From: Paenibacillus sp. 1_12
Lineage (GTDB): Bacteria > Bacillota > Bacilli > Paenibacillales > NBRC-103111
NCBI RefSeq assembly: GCF_900114475.1
Contig: NZ_FOTE01000004.1
Coordinates: 65,580 to 129,579, forward strand
Length of the DNA: 64,000 nt
Reading direction: 5' to 3'
Made by a program: the position numbers and the translations under genes. Below are positions 31,895 to 40,550 of this stretch, one piece after another; positions within the stretch are counted from its first letter, which is position 1, and the number at the start of each line of letters is the position of its first letter. The notes under the pieces were generated by a model. It did no database searches and had not been told where the DNA came from. It saw only the letters and a program-made list of their open reading frames with translations.

Positions 31895-34393
31895 ATGTCT
31901 GGAAATGCTAAGGTTCATCTTATTGGTAATGCGCATCTAGATCCGGTTTGGTTATGGCAGTGGCAGGAGGGCTATGCAGAAATTAAGGCAACATTCAGGT
32001 CCGCTCTTGATCGGTTGAACGAATTTCCCGAGTTTGTGTTTACCTGCGCCTGCGCCGCCTATTATCAATGGGTGGAGGAAAATGCTCCCGAGATGTTTGC
32101 GGAAATCCGTGAGCGGGTTGCCGAAGGACGTTGGGTCGTGACCGGGGGTTGGTGGATCCAGCCGGATTGCAATTTGCCGTCAGGAGAATCATTTGCCCGT
32201 CACAGCTTATATGGACAGCGTTATTTTTTAGAGAAATTCGGTATTATGGCCACAGTTGGCTATAATGTGGATTCATTTGGCCATCATGGGATGATGCCGC
32301 AAATTTTGAAGCAGAGTGGTATGGACTATTACTTATTTATGCGCCCTGAAGAGCACGAGAAGCATTTGGAAAACGATTTATTTTGGTGGGAGTCAGAGGA
32401 TGGCAGCCGTGTCATGACATTTCGTTTGTCAGACAGCTACGCCAATTTCACCCGACATGGCAAGGACGCCAAAATCCTGAAGCATCAGCGGCTTGCCAAA
32501 GAAAAAGGTCACGACTATATGTCATTTTATGGAGTCGGCAATCATGGTGGAGGACCGACGGTAGCTAACTTGGAGCTGATAGATGAAATTCGTGAGGAGC
32601 ATGGCCGGGAAGACATTATTTTAAGCTCACCGAATCAGTATTTTGCTGATATGGTCAGGGAAAATCCGGCGATTCCTGTTGTAAAGGATGAAATGCAGCG
32701 GCATGCTATCGGCTGCTATTCCGCTCATTCCGAGTCCAAAGCGAACAATCGTCGCGCTGAGCATCGGCTGTTGAGTGCGGAAAAATTCTCTTCCTTCGCC
32801 AATGTATTATTGGGACTTCCGTATCCCAAGGCACCGCTTAATCTGGCATGGGAGAATGTTATGTTCAATCAGTTCCATGATATTATGGGCGGCTGCAGCA
32901 TCAAGGAAGCTTTTGACGATGTGAGAGAGTTTCACGGTGAAGCGTTGGCGATTGGCGCGAGAACACTGAACGCGGCGTTGCAAAAAATATCGTGGGCGAT
33001 CGATACTATGAAGCCTGAGGTCAAGTCGCTCAGCAAGGATAAGGATTGGCAAACCTGGGAGCAGGACGATTTGGGAGCACCCATCGTTGTGTTTAATCCC
33101 TTATCCTGGGAAGTCGAGACGCTCGTTAAAGTGAACAAGAAGCTGAAAAGTGTAACAGACGAAGCGGGCACACCAATAGCGATCCAGATCGTACGTGCGT
33201 CACGTACAAACGCCAAGAACGACAAGTGGGATACGTTAATTACGGCTCGTGTTCCAGCGTTCGGCTATCGTGTGTACTGGACATACCGGGATAAGGAAAT
33301 CCCAGCTGAACCCTTGGCGGGAATGGTTCATGTGGAAGCGAATGTTCTGGAAAATGCCAAAATCCGGGTGCAGCTGGATGCTCACACCGGTTATATCAGC
33401 AGTATTCTCGATAAATCTACGAATTCAGAGCTGTTGAGCGGCAAAGGCGCTGTGCCGATTGTAATCGACGAGTATCACAGTGATACATGGGGCCATCATC
33501 TGGTGCAATATCGGGATGAAATCGGCCGCTTTGGCGATGCGCAAATCAAGGTGCTGGAGCAAGGCCCGCTTCGCGTCACACTTCGCGTAACGAGCTATTA
33601 TAACAGCTCCATCCTGCGTCAGGACATCAGCCTGGGTCATCATTCTTCAGATATACAGGTACGTGTACAGCTGGATTGGAGAGAAAAGCACAAGATGTTG
33701 AAGCTGTCTTTTCCTATTCATGTCGAGCAGCCGCAGTCCGTCTCGGAAATTCCTTATGGCTTTATGGAACGGCCAACAAATGGCAACGAAGTACCGGGTC
33801 AGCAATGGGTGGATGTATATGGTCTCGTTCCGAATATTGCGGATGGTGAAGAGCAGCAGGTCAGAGGAATGGCGCTGCTGAATGATTCCAAATATGCCTA
33901 TGACGTACAGGAAAGCGAGATCAGAATGACGGTTGTCCGCAGCCCGATTTATGCGGATCATTTCAGTGAGCGTGACGATGATCAGGTTGAGTATATGGAT
34001 CAAGGTGTGCAGGAATTCGCCTACACCCTCTCACCTCACACCGGCAGCTGGAAGGATGGTCAATTGGTCCAGAAGGCAAATGAGCTTAACGTTCCGCCGC
34101 TGCTGATGTGGGAGACGTATCATGAAGGATCGCTTCCGCAAGTTGCAGAAGGTATTGTGATTTCTGCCGCTGCTATTGTGGCAACGACGTTCAAACGGGC
34201 GGAGGACGGCAACGGATGGATCGTTCGCTGCTATGAAACATTAGGGCAGGAAACTGAATCCGCGTTCAAGCTGCCTGCGCTGCAGCGTGAATGGAGCGCA
34301 GCATTCCGACAATGTGAAATTAAGACATTCTTTATTCCCGACGATTCCGGTTTGGAAGTGACCGAGGTCAATTTCGTTGAATTCACTGAATGA
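31895..34393 (+). CDS. Alpha-mannosidase, glycoside hydrolase family 38 (short form)
   Basis: 832 residues from ATG 31895 (AAAAGGAG at 31878-31885; GTG 31868 has no ribosome site). The GH38 domain begins almost at the N-terminus with zinc ligands in 'GNAHLDPVWLWQW' (about residue 12) and has the nucleophile Asp in 'VDSFGHHGMMPQ' (about 125), then 'NQFHDIMGGCSI'. No signal peptide, so it acts in the cytosol on imported mannosides. It lacks the N-terminal extension of about 230 residues seen in the mannosidase at 20985, like the MngB-type enzymes that act on mannosyl-glycerate or phospho-mannosides (family knowledge). Followed after 31 nt by the isomerase gene in the same operon. Confidence 0.92.
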   Translation: MSGNAKVHLIGNAHLDPVWLWQWQEGYAEIKATFRSALDRLNEFPEFVFTCACAAYYQWVEENAPEMFAEIRERVAEGRWVVTGGWWIQPDCNLPSGESFARHSLYGQRYFLEKFGIMATVGYNVDSFGHHGMMPQILKQSGMDYYLFMRPEEHEKHLENDLFWWESEDGSRVMTFRLSDSYANFTRHGKDAKILKHQRLAKEKGHDYMSFYGVGNHGGGPTVANLELIDEIREEHGREDIILSSPNQYFADMVRENPAIPVVKDEMQRHAIGCYSAHSESKANNRRAEHRLLSAEKFSSFANVLLGLPYPKAPLNLAWENVMFNQFHDIMGGCSIKEAFDDVREFHGEALAIGARTLNAALQKISWAIDTMKPEVKSLSKDKDWQTWEQDDLGAPIVVFNPLSWEVETLVKVNKKLKSVTDEAGTPIAIQIVRASRTNAKNDKWDTLITARVPAFGYRVYWTYRDKEIPAEPLAGMVHVEANVLENAKIRVQLDAHTGYISSILDKSTNSELLSGKGAVPIVIDEYHSDTWGHHLVQYRDEIGRFGDAQIKVLEQGPLRVTLRVTSYYNSSILRQDISLGHHSSDIQVRVQLDWREKHKMLKLSFPIHVEQPQSVSEIPYGFMERPTNGNEVPGQQWVDVYGLVPNIADGEEQQVRGMALLNDSKYAYDVQESEIRMTVVRSPIYADHFSERDDDQVEYMDQGVQEFAYTLSPHTGSWKDGQLVQKANELNVPPLLMWETYHEGSLPQVAEGIVISAAAIVATTFKRAEDGNGWIVRCYETLGQETESAFKLPALQREWSAAFRQCEIKTFFIPDDSGLEVTEVNFVEFTE

Positions 34394-34424
34394 ATTGACT
34401 TTATCTATGTAAAGGAGCATAACG

Positions 34425-35060
34425 ATGAATGCAGTACTTGATGTTATGTGTGACAAATATCCGGAATTAGTCGTGTGCCTGCCTGATGTGGAGAAAGCCG
34501 CTGCGCTGCTGAAGCAAACGTTCCGTGAAGGTGGCAAGCTGCTGTTGTGCGGCAATGGAGGGAGCGCATCCGACAGCGAGCATATTGTAGGCGAATTAAT
34601 GAAAGGCTTTCGATCCAAGCGATTGCTTTCCGACGAAGCACGCAGCTCATTTCTCAGACAATTTCCAGACGGAGGCGATTTCCTTGCTGATCATTTGCAG
34701 GGAGCGCTGCCCGCAATTTCTTTAGTCAGTCATTCGGCATTGATTACCGCATACGCCAACGATGTTTCGGCGGAGATGATTTTCGCCCAGCAGGTTTATG
34801 GGTACGGCAAGCCGGGTGATACGCTGCTGGGTCTCAGTACTTCAGGCAATGCGGCGAACGTTGCCCGTGCGATCCAGGTAGCTAAGGTGCAAGGTCTCCA
34901 CACCATAGGGCTTACAGGTCATCTTGGAGGTCAAATGGCAGAGCTCTGTGATGTAACTATTCGGGTGCCGTGGGAGCTGACGCCGGATATTCAAGAACGG
35001 CATTTACCCATTTACCATGCGTTGTGCATCATGCTGGAGGAGGAATTTTTCCCTTCATGA
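34425..35060 (+). CDS. SIS-domain sugar isomerase, GmhA-like
   Basis: 211 residues. The SIS (sugar isomerase) motif 'LLLCGNGGSASDSEHIVGELMKGF' and 'GLSTSGNAANVARAIQVAK' match the GmhA/DiaA group. The Glu in 'GELMKGF' and the His in 'ERHLPIYHALC' correspond to the GmhA acid/base pair. GmhA converts sedoheptulose 7-phosphate to D-glycero-D-manno-heptose 7-phosphate. An insertion 'RSSFLRQFPDGGDFLADHLQGALPAI' matches the long form of the family. ATG 34425 follows AAAGGAG. The stop overlaps the ROK kinase start (ATGA). It may act on a heptose or mannose phosphate from the locus; DiaA-like non-enzymatic function is unlikely in this context. Confidence 0.88.
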   Translation: MNAVLDVMCDKYPELVVCLPDVEKAAALLKQTFREGGKLLLCGNGGSASDSEHIVGELMKGFRSKRLLSDEARSSFLRQFPDGGDFLADHLQGALPAISLVSHSALITAYANDVSAEMIFAQQVYGYGKPGDTLLGLSTSGNAANVARAIQVAKVQGLHTIGLTGHLGGQMAELCDVTIRVPWELTPDIQERHLPIYHALCIMLEEEFFPS

Positions 35061-36073
35061 GTATTCTGGCCGGTATCGATATTGGAGGCACCAAATGTGC
35101 GGTTAGTCTTGGAGTCATGAGGGATACAACTGGTCAGCAGATAGAAATTATTGCCAAACGCCGCTTTGCGACTTTGTCAGGATCGATGGCTAATATCGAG
35201 CGATTGTTAAACGAGCTGGAAGAGCTGCTGGCAGAAGCTGAGCAAGCAGACGCAGGACACGGCCAGCTCTCAGCTATAGGGATCAGCTGCGGCGGCCCGC
35301 TGGACAGCAAGGCGGGACTGATTCTTTCACCGCCGAATTTGCCCGATTGGTCCCGTGTCGATATCGTTACACCATTTCGCGAGCGCTTCGCCGTTCCTGT
35401 CGGCTTACAGAATGATGCCAATGCGTGTGCATTGGCAGAATGGAAATGGGGCGCGGGTCAAGGCAGCCGCAATATGATTTTTCTGACCTTTGGCACAGGG
35501 ATGGGAGCCGGTTTGATTTTGGATGGCAGGCTGTATTCAGGAACCTCAGATATGGCTGGAGAAGTAGGACATATACGTCTTGCGCCCACAGGTCCTGTCG
35601 GTTACGGAAAAGCGGGTTCCTTTGAGGGCTTCTGCAGCGGCGGCGGTATTGCAGAGCTTGGGCGTATGGAGGCTGAGCGTATATTTAAGGATGGAAAGGT
35701 TCCTTCCTTTTGTGCTGAACCTAACGCTGTGCCTACGATTACAGCAGAAGCTATCGGTGAGGCTGCGCGGCGGGGGGAAGCGGATGCGATAGGCATTTTT
35801 CAGACAGTAGCCTGTAAATTAGGTAGTGCGCTGGCGATTCTGGTGGATATGCTGAACCCTGAATGCATCGTGATCGGCAGCATTTATGGCAGACAGCTTC
35901 CTTTACTGGAACAGATGATGCAGGAGGAACTGCAGCGAGAAGCGCTCCCCCATTCCTTGTCCGTATGCCGGATCATTCCCGCAGGACTGAAAGAGCAGGT
36001 CGGTGACTATGCCGGCCTATCCGTAGCGCTGAATCAATTGATCACAGTTAATGACCAAACCGCCAATTTATGA
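35057..36073 (+). CDS. ROK-family sugar kinase
   Basis: 338 residues from ATG 35057, translationally coupled to the isomerase. There is no helix-turn-helix. It begins with the ATP-binding 'AGIDIGGTKCAVSLG' and has 'LQNDANACALAEWKWG' (catalytic Asp in NDAN) and 'TFGTGMGAGLILDGRL'. The zinc motif CxCGxxGCxE of the regulator at 15602 is replaced by 'GSFEGFCSGGGIAEL', so this belongs to the zinc-less branch. It probably phosphorylates a hexose such as mannose after mannosidase cleavage; specificity is inferred from context only. Confidence 0.9.
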   Translation: MSILAGIDIGGTKCAVSLGVMRDTTGQQIEIIAKRRFATLSGSMANIERLLNELEELLAEAEQADAGHGQLSAIGISCGGPLDSKAGLILSPPNLPDWSRVDIVTPFRERFAVPVGLQNDANACALAEWKWGAGQGSRNMIFLTFGTGMGAGLILDGRLYSGTSDMAGEVGHIRLAPTGPVGYGKAGSFEGFCSGGGIAELGRMEAERIFKDGKVPSFCAEPNAVPTITAEAIGEAARRGEADAIGIFQTVACKLGSALAILVDMLNPECIVIGSIYGRQLPLLEQMMQEELQREALPHSLSVCRIIPAGLKEQVGDYAGLSVALNQLITVNDQTANL

Positions 36074-36131
36074 TGAAACCGAAGATAATGAGGTACGACA
36101 TGTATCTACATCGAGAGGGTGGGAATTTGAG

Positions 36132-37049
36132 ATGAGTAAAACAATATCGAGTGGTGTATGGCCAACCATGCTCACACCATTTACGGAAAATCATCAATTG
36201 GATGAACCTAATTTGGAGCGGCTGGTCGATTGGTATATCGGGCAAGGTGTTCACGGTTTATTTGCCGTATGTCAATCCAGTGAGATGTTCAAGCTGAGTC
36301 TAGAGGAACGAGTGCTGGCAACCCGAATTGTCGTTAGGCAGGCCGCAGGCCGTGTGCCGGTTATCGCTTCTGGACATACCTCCGATTCTATTGAGGACCA
36401 GATTGAGGAAATAAAGCAGATATGGGCTGAAGGGATCGAGGCTTTCGTTATGCTGAGCAATCGTTTGGCAGCGGAGCACGAATCGGATGAGGTGTGGAAA
36501 GCTAATGCAGAACGTATTTTACAGGCGGTCCCAGACGTCAAATTTGGGATTTATGAATGTCCTTATCCTTACAAAAGATTGATGAATCCGGCTCTGCTGC
36601 AGTGGTGCGTATCAACCGGACGTTTCTTATTCCTCAAGGATACTTGCTGCGATATCCAGGAAATCAAGGATAGGCTTGAGGTACTGAATGGAACCGGGCT
36701 GCAGCTTTTTAATGCGAATTCTGCAACATTGCTGGAGTCCCTCAAGCTCGGAGCCGCGGGCTTTAGCGGTATTATGGCCAATCACCATCCGGCTTTATAT
36801 GTATGGTTAACTGAGAATTGGAACACGCAGCCAGAGAAGGCCGAGCAGGTTCAGGACTTTCTGGGATTGGCTTCGGCTATCGAAGGACAGTATTATCCGG
36901 TTGATGCCAAATACAACATCCAGCTGTCAGGCATTCCGCTTACATTGACTACCCGTGTCAAGGATGCTGCCGGGCTCCAGACGCATCAGCGTACGCTGGT
37001 GGAGCAGCTGAAGCGTTATTCGGATCGATTACTAGCTGAATTGACGTAA
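36132..37049 (+). CDS. DapA/NanA-family class I aldolase
   Basis: 305 residues, a TIM barrel of the dihydrodipicolinate synthase / N-acetylneuraminate lyase family. The Schiff-base Lys is in 'FLFLKDTCCD' (about 170) and the catalytic Tyr in 'FGIYECPYPYKRL' (about 140); 'GVWPTMLTPF' is the canonical start. The substrate loop (usual GTTGE replaced by 'VCQSSEM') differs from both DapA and NanA, so lysine synthesis is unlikely and an aldol cleavage or dehydration of a sugar-acid-like intermediate is plausible. ATG 36132 follows a weak GAGGGTGGG. Last gene of the mannoside operon, 58 nt after the kinase. Confidence 0.88.
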   Translation: MSKTISSGVWPTMLTPFTENHQLDEPNLERLVDWYIGQGVHGLFAVCQSSEMFKLSLEERVLATRIVVRQAAGRVPVIASGHTSDSIEDQIEEIKQIWAEGIEAFVMLSNRLAAEHESDEVWKANAERILQAVPDVKFGIYECPYPYKRLMNPALLQWCVSTGRFLFLKDTCCDIQEIKDRLEVLNGTGLQLFNANSATLLESLKLGAAGFSGIMANHHPALYVWLTENWNTQPEKAEQVQDFLGLASAIEGQYYPVDAKYNIQLSGIPLTLTTRVKDAAGLQTHQRTLVEQLKRYSDRLLAELT

Positions 37050-37157
37050 AGGAAACTATAAAAGAAACACACAACCCGTACGGAGAAAGAAGACCGCTCT
37101 AGGAAACGAAGTGAGAGTTGGAGTTACTCCCGGAGCAATACTATGGTAATTTGAATG

Positions 37158-37188
37158 GAAGGGGGCGCCAGTATGGTCGCTCCTTTTC
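37158..37188 (+). terminator. Putative terminator of the mannoside operon
   Basis: AAGGGGGCG (37159-37167) can fold imperfectly with CGCTCCTTTT (37178-37187), followed by a short T-rich stretch. The rest of 37050-37355 has no gene that I can recognise; it leads to the Rrf2 gene, whose ribosome site is AAAGGAGTG. Confidence 0.5.
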
Positions 37189-37355
37189 TATGTATATCGT
37201 TCTCTATGGATTTACGGATCATAAGTTATCAGAATGAACTCTTGCACACAAAAGGTTAATGTTTTATCATTTGCTTAATACAGCTGCATTTCATGACTGG
37301 AGTATAGCGAAATAATGAGCACAACAGGATTACTTTTATAAAGGAGTGATGTGAA

Positions 37356-37790
37356 ATGAGTACAGCAAACCGCGGAGTGAACATTGGGCCTCCTCGTTTT
37401 AAAATAGCCGTTCATTCAATCGTCTGGTTAGCTAAAAGCGGGTGTATATTATCCAGTGCCATGATTGCCAATCAGGTGAAATCGCACGCGACCTTTATGC
37501 GTAGAGTGATGCAAGCATTGGCAATCGCAGGCATCGTTGAATCCAAGGGGGGGCGTGAAGGAGGGTATATCCTGCGGAAATCTGCGGAAGATATTACACT
37601 GGGAGAAATATACAAGGCAGTCAATGGGTGCACCGAACAGGAGTTGGACGTTCATTGTGGGGAAGCAGCCGAGCAGCTGGACGTAGAATTAGAGAAAATT
37701 CTCCATGAAGCCGAACAGCAAACGATTGATTATTTGCGGCAATTTACGATTGCAGATGTCATGAGTCGAGTCGATTTTTTTATGGTTTAA
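37356..37790 (+). CDS. Rrf2-family transcriptional regulator
   Basis: 144 residues. The winged helix-turn-helix of the Rrf2 family is evident ('FKIAVHSIVWLAKSG', 'SSAMIANQVKSHATFMRRVMQALAIAGIVESKGGREGGYIL'), with the characteristic Gly-rich wing. Two Cys (in 'VNGCTEQELDVHCGEA') lie where iron-sulfur or redox-sensing Rrf2 proteins carry ligands, but the usual three-Cys pattern of IscR/NsrR is not complete, so it is more like the YwnA/CymR group. ATG 37356 follows AAAGGAGTGATGTGAA. It stands alone; the nearest gene is a convergent minus-strand mini-gene. Targets are not evident. Confidence 0.85.
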   Translation: MSTANRGVNIGPPRFKIAVHSIVWLAKSGCILSSAMIANQVKSHATFMRRVMQALAIAGIVESKGGREGGYILRKSAEDITLGEIYKAVNGCTEQELDVHCGEAAEQLDVELEKILHEAEQQTIDYLRQFTIADVMSRVDFFMV

Positions 37791-37899
37791 TATGATTTTT
37801 AGGATAGCTTGGGTTAAATGATGAAAAACAATCTATAATGTGCTTAGATCGATTGCAATTTATGGTTTGCTGAATGAATCAATTATGCTGGTATGATGC

Positions 37900-37943
37900 A
37901 AAAAATAAGCAGCGGAAGCCCGTCCATTGGGTCTCCGTTGCTT
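37900..37943 (-). terminator. Terminator of the minus-strand mini-gene
   Basis: Minus-strand AAGCAACGGA (plus 37934-37943) pairs with TCCGCTGCTT (plus 37907-37916), then A and a run of Ts (37900-37905). It lies 15 nt beyond the stop of the small ORF 37958-38185 and supports that ORF as a transcribed gene. Confidence 0.75.
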
Positions 37944-37957
37944 AAAGAGGTTTTATC

Positions 37958-38185
37958 TTATAATATACGTACTCTACGTTCAAATACTATAACATTGCGT
38001 CTGGATGATATAATACGGAACCTATTATTCAAGAGACAACGTTCAGCATTAACTACACGATTTCCCACAAATAAAAAACCTCTGCATGGAAATGCACTGC
38101 CAATAACACGCACCCTTCTAATTACTCGAATACCTGCTATTCTACGGAATTCAATAGTTACGACATCTACTCTAAAACGAGCCAT
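37958..38185 (-). CDS. Arg-rich mini-protein of unknown function
   Basis: 75 residues, very basic (about one quarter Arg), with two Cys ('AFPCRGF', 'AERCLLN') and many Val/Ile, e.g. 'RRIAGIRVIRRVRVIG'. No hydrophobic segment or known motif. Support for a real gene: start ATG is preceded on the minus strand by AAGAGAGGTGAAAGGT, and a good intrinsic terminator lies 15 nt after the stop, in a 600-nt stretch without other genes. I do not recognise a family; the alternating basic/hydrophobic pattern suggests beta strands and nucleic-acid, polyanion or spore-coat association (speculative). The 114-codon plus-strand frame over it lacks a ribosome site and is treated as a shadow. Confidence 0.55.
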   Translation of the reverse strand: MARFRVDVVTIEFRRIAGIRVIRRVRVIGSAFPCRGFLFVGNRVVNAERCLLNNRFRIISSRRNVIVFERRVRIL

Positions 38186-38328
38186 TACCTTTCACCTCTC
38201 TTTCAATGGAAGACTACTCATAGTAAATGCAAGTTGACATTCAACTGGAACTGCTAGTACCCTTTTGGCTTCACAAATCCGCTGGATGGTATTACTTGGG
38301 ACGCACCAGCAGCTACTTTTTATCACGG

Positions 38329-38357
38329 TTGTATCTTATAATTTGACATGCTACAAT
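38329..38357 (+). promoter_or_regulatory. Promoter of the MATE/TetR operon
   Basis: TTGTAT (38329-38334), 17-nt spacer, TACAAT (38352-38357). The TetR operator candidate starts 3 nt downstream and would cover the transcription start. Confidence 0.6.
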
Positions 38358-38359
38358 GT

Positions 38360-38377
38360 ATACCGAACGTTCAGTAT
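38360..38377 (+). promoter_or_regulatory. Probable TetR operator
   Basis: ATACCGAACGTTCAGTAT is an 18-nt palindrome with one non-complementary pair (8 of 9 matched) centred on GAACGTTC. A half-site-like GCCGTTCGG follows at about 38386. Position over the start site fits repression of the exporter by the TetR protein encoded next to it. Confidence 0.7.
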
Positions 38378-38408
38378 GTAAGAATGCCGTTCGGATAGGA
38401 GCTTGGAC

Positions 38409-39770
38409 ATGAGAGAACAACATACGACACACATCCTGGATACACAATCCGTTGGTCAAGCATTCCTTCGATACTTGATCCCTTCCATGCTTGGAATGCT
38501 GTTGGTCGCTGTTAATATTGTCGTTGATGGTGTAATGGTGGGGAACAAGCTGGGCTCCACGGCGCTAGCTGGATTAGGTATTGCAAGTCCTGTTTATACG
38601 ATTTTTGTCGCGATTTCTCTTTGGATTGGTATCGGGAGTGCAACCCTATATTCGCAGGCAATGGGAGCCCAAGAGCCGCATAAGGCACAAACGGTCTTTT
38701 CATATTCGGTGACGATTATTTTTGCTGCAACGCTCGTAATTGGAATTACTGCATTTATGTTCCGGGAGCCGCTTATTTATGCGCTTGGTGCCAATGCAGA
38801 TACGTACCCGTATGCTTCCGCTTATATGAACGTGATGCTGCTGTTTGGTTTCGTATTTACATTAGAAAATGCCTTGAGTATTTTTGTCCGCAATGACGGT
38901 AATCCCAACCTTTCGATGATTGCGCAGATTACCTTTGCATTGTCTAACATCGTTATCAATTACGTCATCTTGTATGTTCTAAAACTAGGGGTTGCTGGCG
39001 TTGCCTTTGGGACGATCATGGCTGCGTTTCTTGGTTTAATGGTGTTATTAACGCACTTTTTTAAAAAAACCAATCATTTAAAGCTGCGGCGGTTCAAATG
39101 GGACAAAGCACTTCTACTGACGATTATCATCGTTGGCTTTCCAAGCTTTTTGGCGGAGGTCGGCATCTCAGTTTTTACAATTTCTCATAATGTTTCGTTA
39201 GAAAAATTCGCAGGAACAGACGGCGTAGCTGCATTTTCCATTATGAACTATATTCACAGCATCATTTTGTTAACCTTTTTGGGCATGGGCTCGGCCATAC
39301 AGCCACTGATCAGTTATTATCATGGAGCACAACAGGACGAACGAAAGCGGCAAACGATTCGAATTGCTGTTCGGACCGCACTTGGAGCGGGGGTTGCCTT
39401 ACTGCTTATTGTACAACTGGCCACATTACCGATAGTAGGCATTTTCGGAGATTTTAGTAACCAAATGACAGCTCATGCTGTAAATGGCCTCAGAATTTTT
39501 GTGATCGCATACCTCTTTATGGGAATTAATTTCGTCATGATGACTTATTATCAATCGATTGGCAGCATGAAAATGGCAATCTGGATCACCTCTGCAAGGG
39601 AAATGGTTCTTATGCTGGCTTTCATTATGGTGCTTCCACGGATCATGGGAATTACAGGGATTTGGCTGGCTGTTCCCTTGTCAGAATGTATTGTACTGAT
39701 CACGATTGTTATTTATTATAGGAAGCAAGGGTCTTCAAAAAAACATCGATCTCGTAAGGCCGTTACCTAA
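38409..39770 (+). CDS. MATE-family multidrug/toxin exporter
   Basis: 453 residues with 12 predicted membrane helices in two halves. N-terminal 'FLRYLIPSMLGMLLVAVNIVVDGVMVGN' and the mid-sequence 'GNPNLSMIAQITFALSNIVINY' are typical of the NorM/DinF-like MATE superfamily, cation-coupled exporters. ATG 38409 is 8 nt after AGGAG; TTG 38403 is too close to it. It is co-transcribed with the TetR gene 16 nt downstream, and the palindrome at 38360-38377 is the likely operator. The substrate is presumably a cationic drug, dye or metabolite, not predictable here. Confidence 0.92.
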   Translation: MREQHTTHILDTQSVGQAFLRYLIPSMLGMLLVAVNIVVDGVMVGNKLGSTALAGLGIASPVYTIFVAISLWIGIGSATLYSQAMGAQEPHKAQTVFSYSVTIIFAATLVIGITAFMFREPLIYALGANADTYPYASAYMNVMLLFGFVFTLENALSIFVRNDGNPNLSMIAQITFALSNIVINYVILYVLKLGVAGVAFGTIMAAFLGLMVLLTHFFKKTNHLKLRRFKWDKALLLTIIIVGFPSFLAEVGISVFTISHNVSLEKFAGTDGVAAFSIMNYIHSIILLTFLGMGSAIQPLISYYHGAQQDERKRQTIRIAVRTALGAGVALLLIVQLATLPIVGIFGDFSNQMTAHAVNGLRIFVIAYLFMGINFVMMTYYQSIGSMKMAIWITSAREMVLMLAFIMVLPRIMGITGIWLAVPLSECIVLITIVIYYRKQGSSKKHRSRKAVT

Positions 39771-39786
39771 AAAGGAGCTGGGTCCG

Positions 39787-40425
39787 ATGAATAAAAAGCA
39801 GCTGCAAAGCGAACAAACTAAAAAAAGGGTAGCTGAAGCCGCACGAACGTTATTTGCCCAAAAGGGATATACAGCCACTTCCATAGAGGATATTGTCGCC
39901 GCTACCGGAAGCAGTAAAGGAAATATTTACTATCATTATCAAAATAAAGAGGGATTATTTCTGTATTTGCTGGACGAATGGGATCGGGAGTGGAAGGAAC
40001 AGTGGGCCGAGAAGGAGCAGTTGTATTCGACTATAGAGGAAAAATTAGTTGGATTTGCAGAACATCTGGTTGTCAATGATCTGAACCACCCGCTAACCAA
40101 AGCAACGGATGAATTCATTTATAGTGAATGGAAAAGAAGCGATGTTCAGGAAGAAGTAGCTAATTATCTTTCTAATCATGTTCAAATGAACCAACGGATG
40201 CTGCAGCAGGCCATGGATGCGGGTGAACTGAAAACGACTGATGCCTGGACACTCGGTTTTATTCTGGAGGGTCTATTAATGGGACTTGGTGAAATGTCCA
40301 AACGTTCCCCGAACTACGATACGACATTAAACATTTACCGTCAGGCGATTCATGTATTTCTCCATGGCACTGTCCTTCACAAGCCAAGTGATCAGGCTTT
40401 AGCTCAAGGAATCGGTTCACAATAG
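39787..40425 (+). CDS. TetR-family transcriptional regulator
   Basis: 212 residues from ATG 39787 (AAAAGGAG 9 nt upstream). The N-terminal DNA-binding domain has 'RVAEAARTLFAQKGYTATSIEDIVAATGSSKGNIYYHYQNKEGLF', the textbook TetR helix-turn-helix; the C-terminal helices form the ligand pocket. It probably represses the exporter gene in front of it and itself through the palindrome at 38360-38377, with the exported compound as inducer (inference from arrangement). The following 125 nt up to the flavoprotein gene show no clear terminator. Confidence 0.92.
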   Translation: MNKKQLQSEQTKKRVAEAARTLFAQKGYTATSIEDIVAATGSSKGNIYYHYQNKEGLFLYLLDEWDREWKEQWAEKEQLYSTIEEKLVGFAEHLVVNDLNHPLTKATDEFIYSEWKRSDVQEEVANYLSNHVQMNQRMLQQAMDAGELKTTDAWTLGFILEGLLMGLGEMSKRSPNYDTTLNIYRQAIHVFLHGTVLHKPSDQALAQGIGSQ

Positions 40426-40550
40426 CCTTGAGTTTTCCAGCCTAATTGTGAGCAGTGGCACAACTGAATTGATTGCTAACACATGGAAGAAATTGGCTTG
40501 GCTTCATATTTGTTTTTTATAAGGAAGCTTGGATATTCTAATGAAAAACG

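Noticed and set aside
36132-37049. True dihydrodipicolinate synthase (lysine synthesis)
   Set aside because: The substrate loop lacks the usual TTGE-type motif and the gene ends a mannoside operon.
37893-38237. Plus-strand 114-codon frame over the Arg-rich mini-gene
   Set aside because: No ribosome site, no terminator on that strand, and the minus frame has both.
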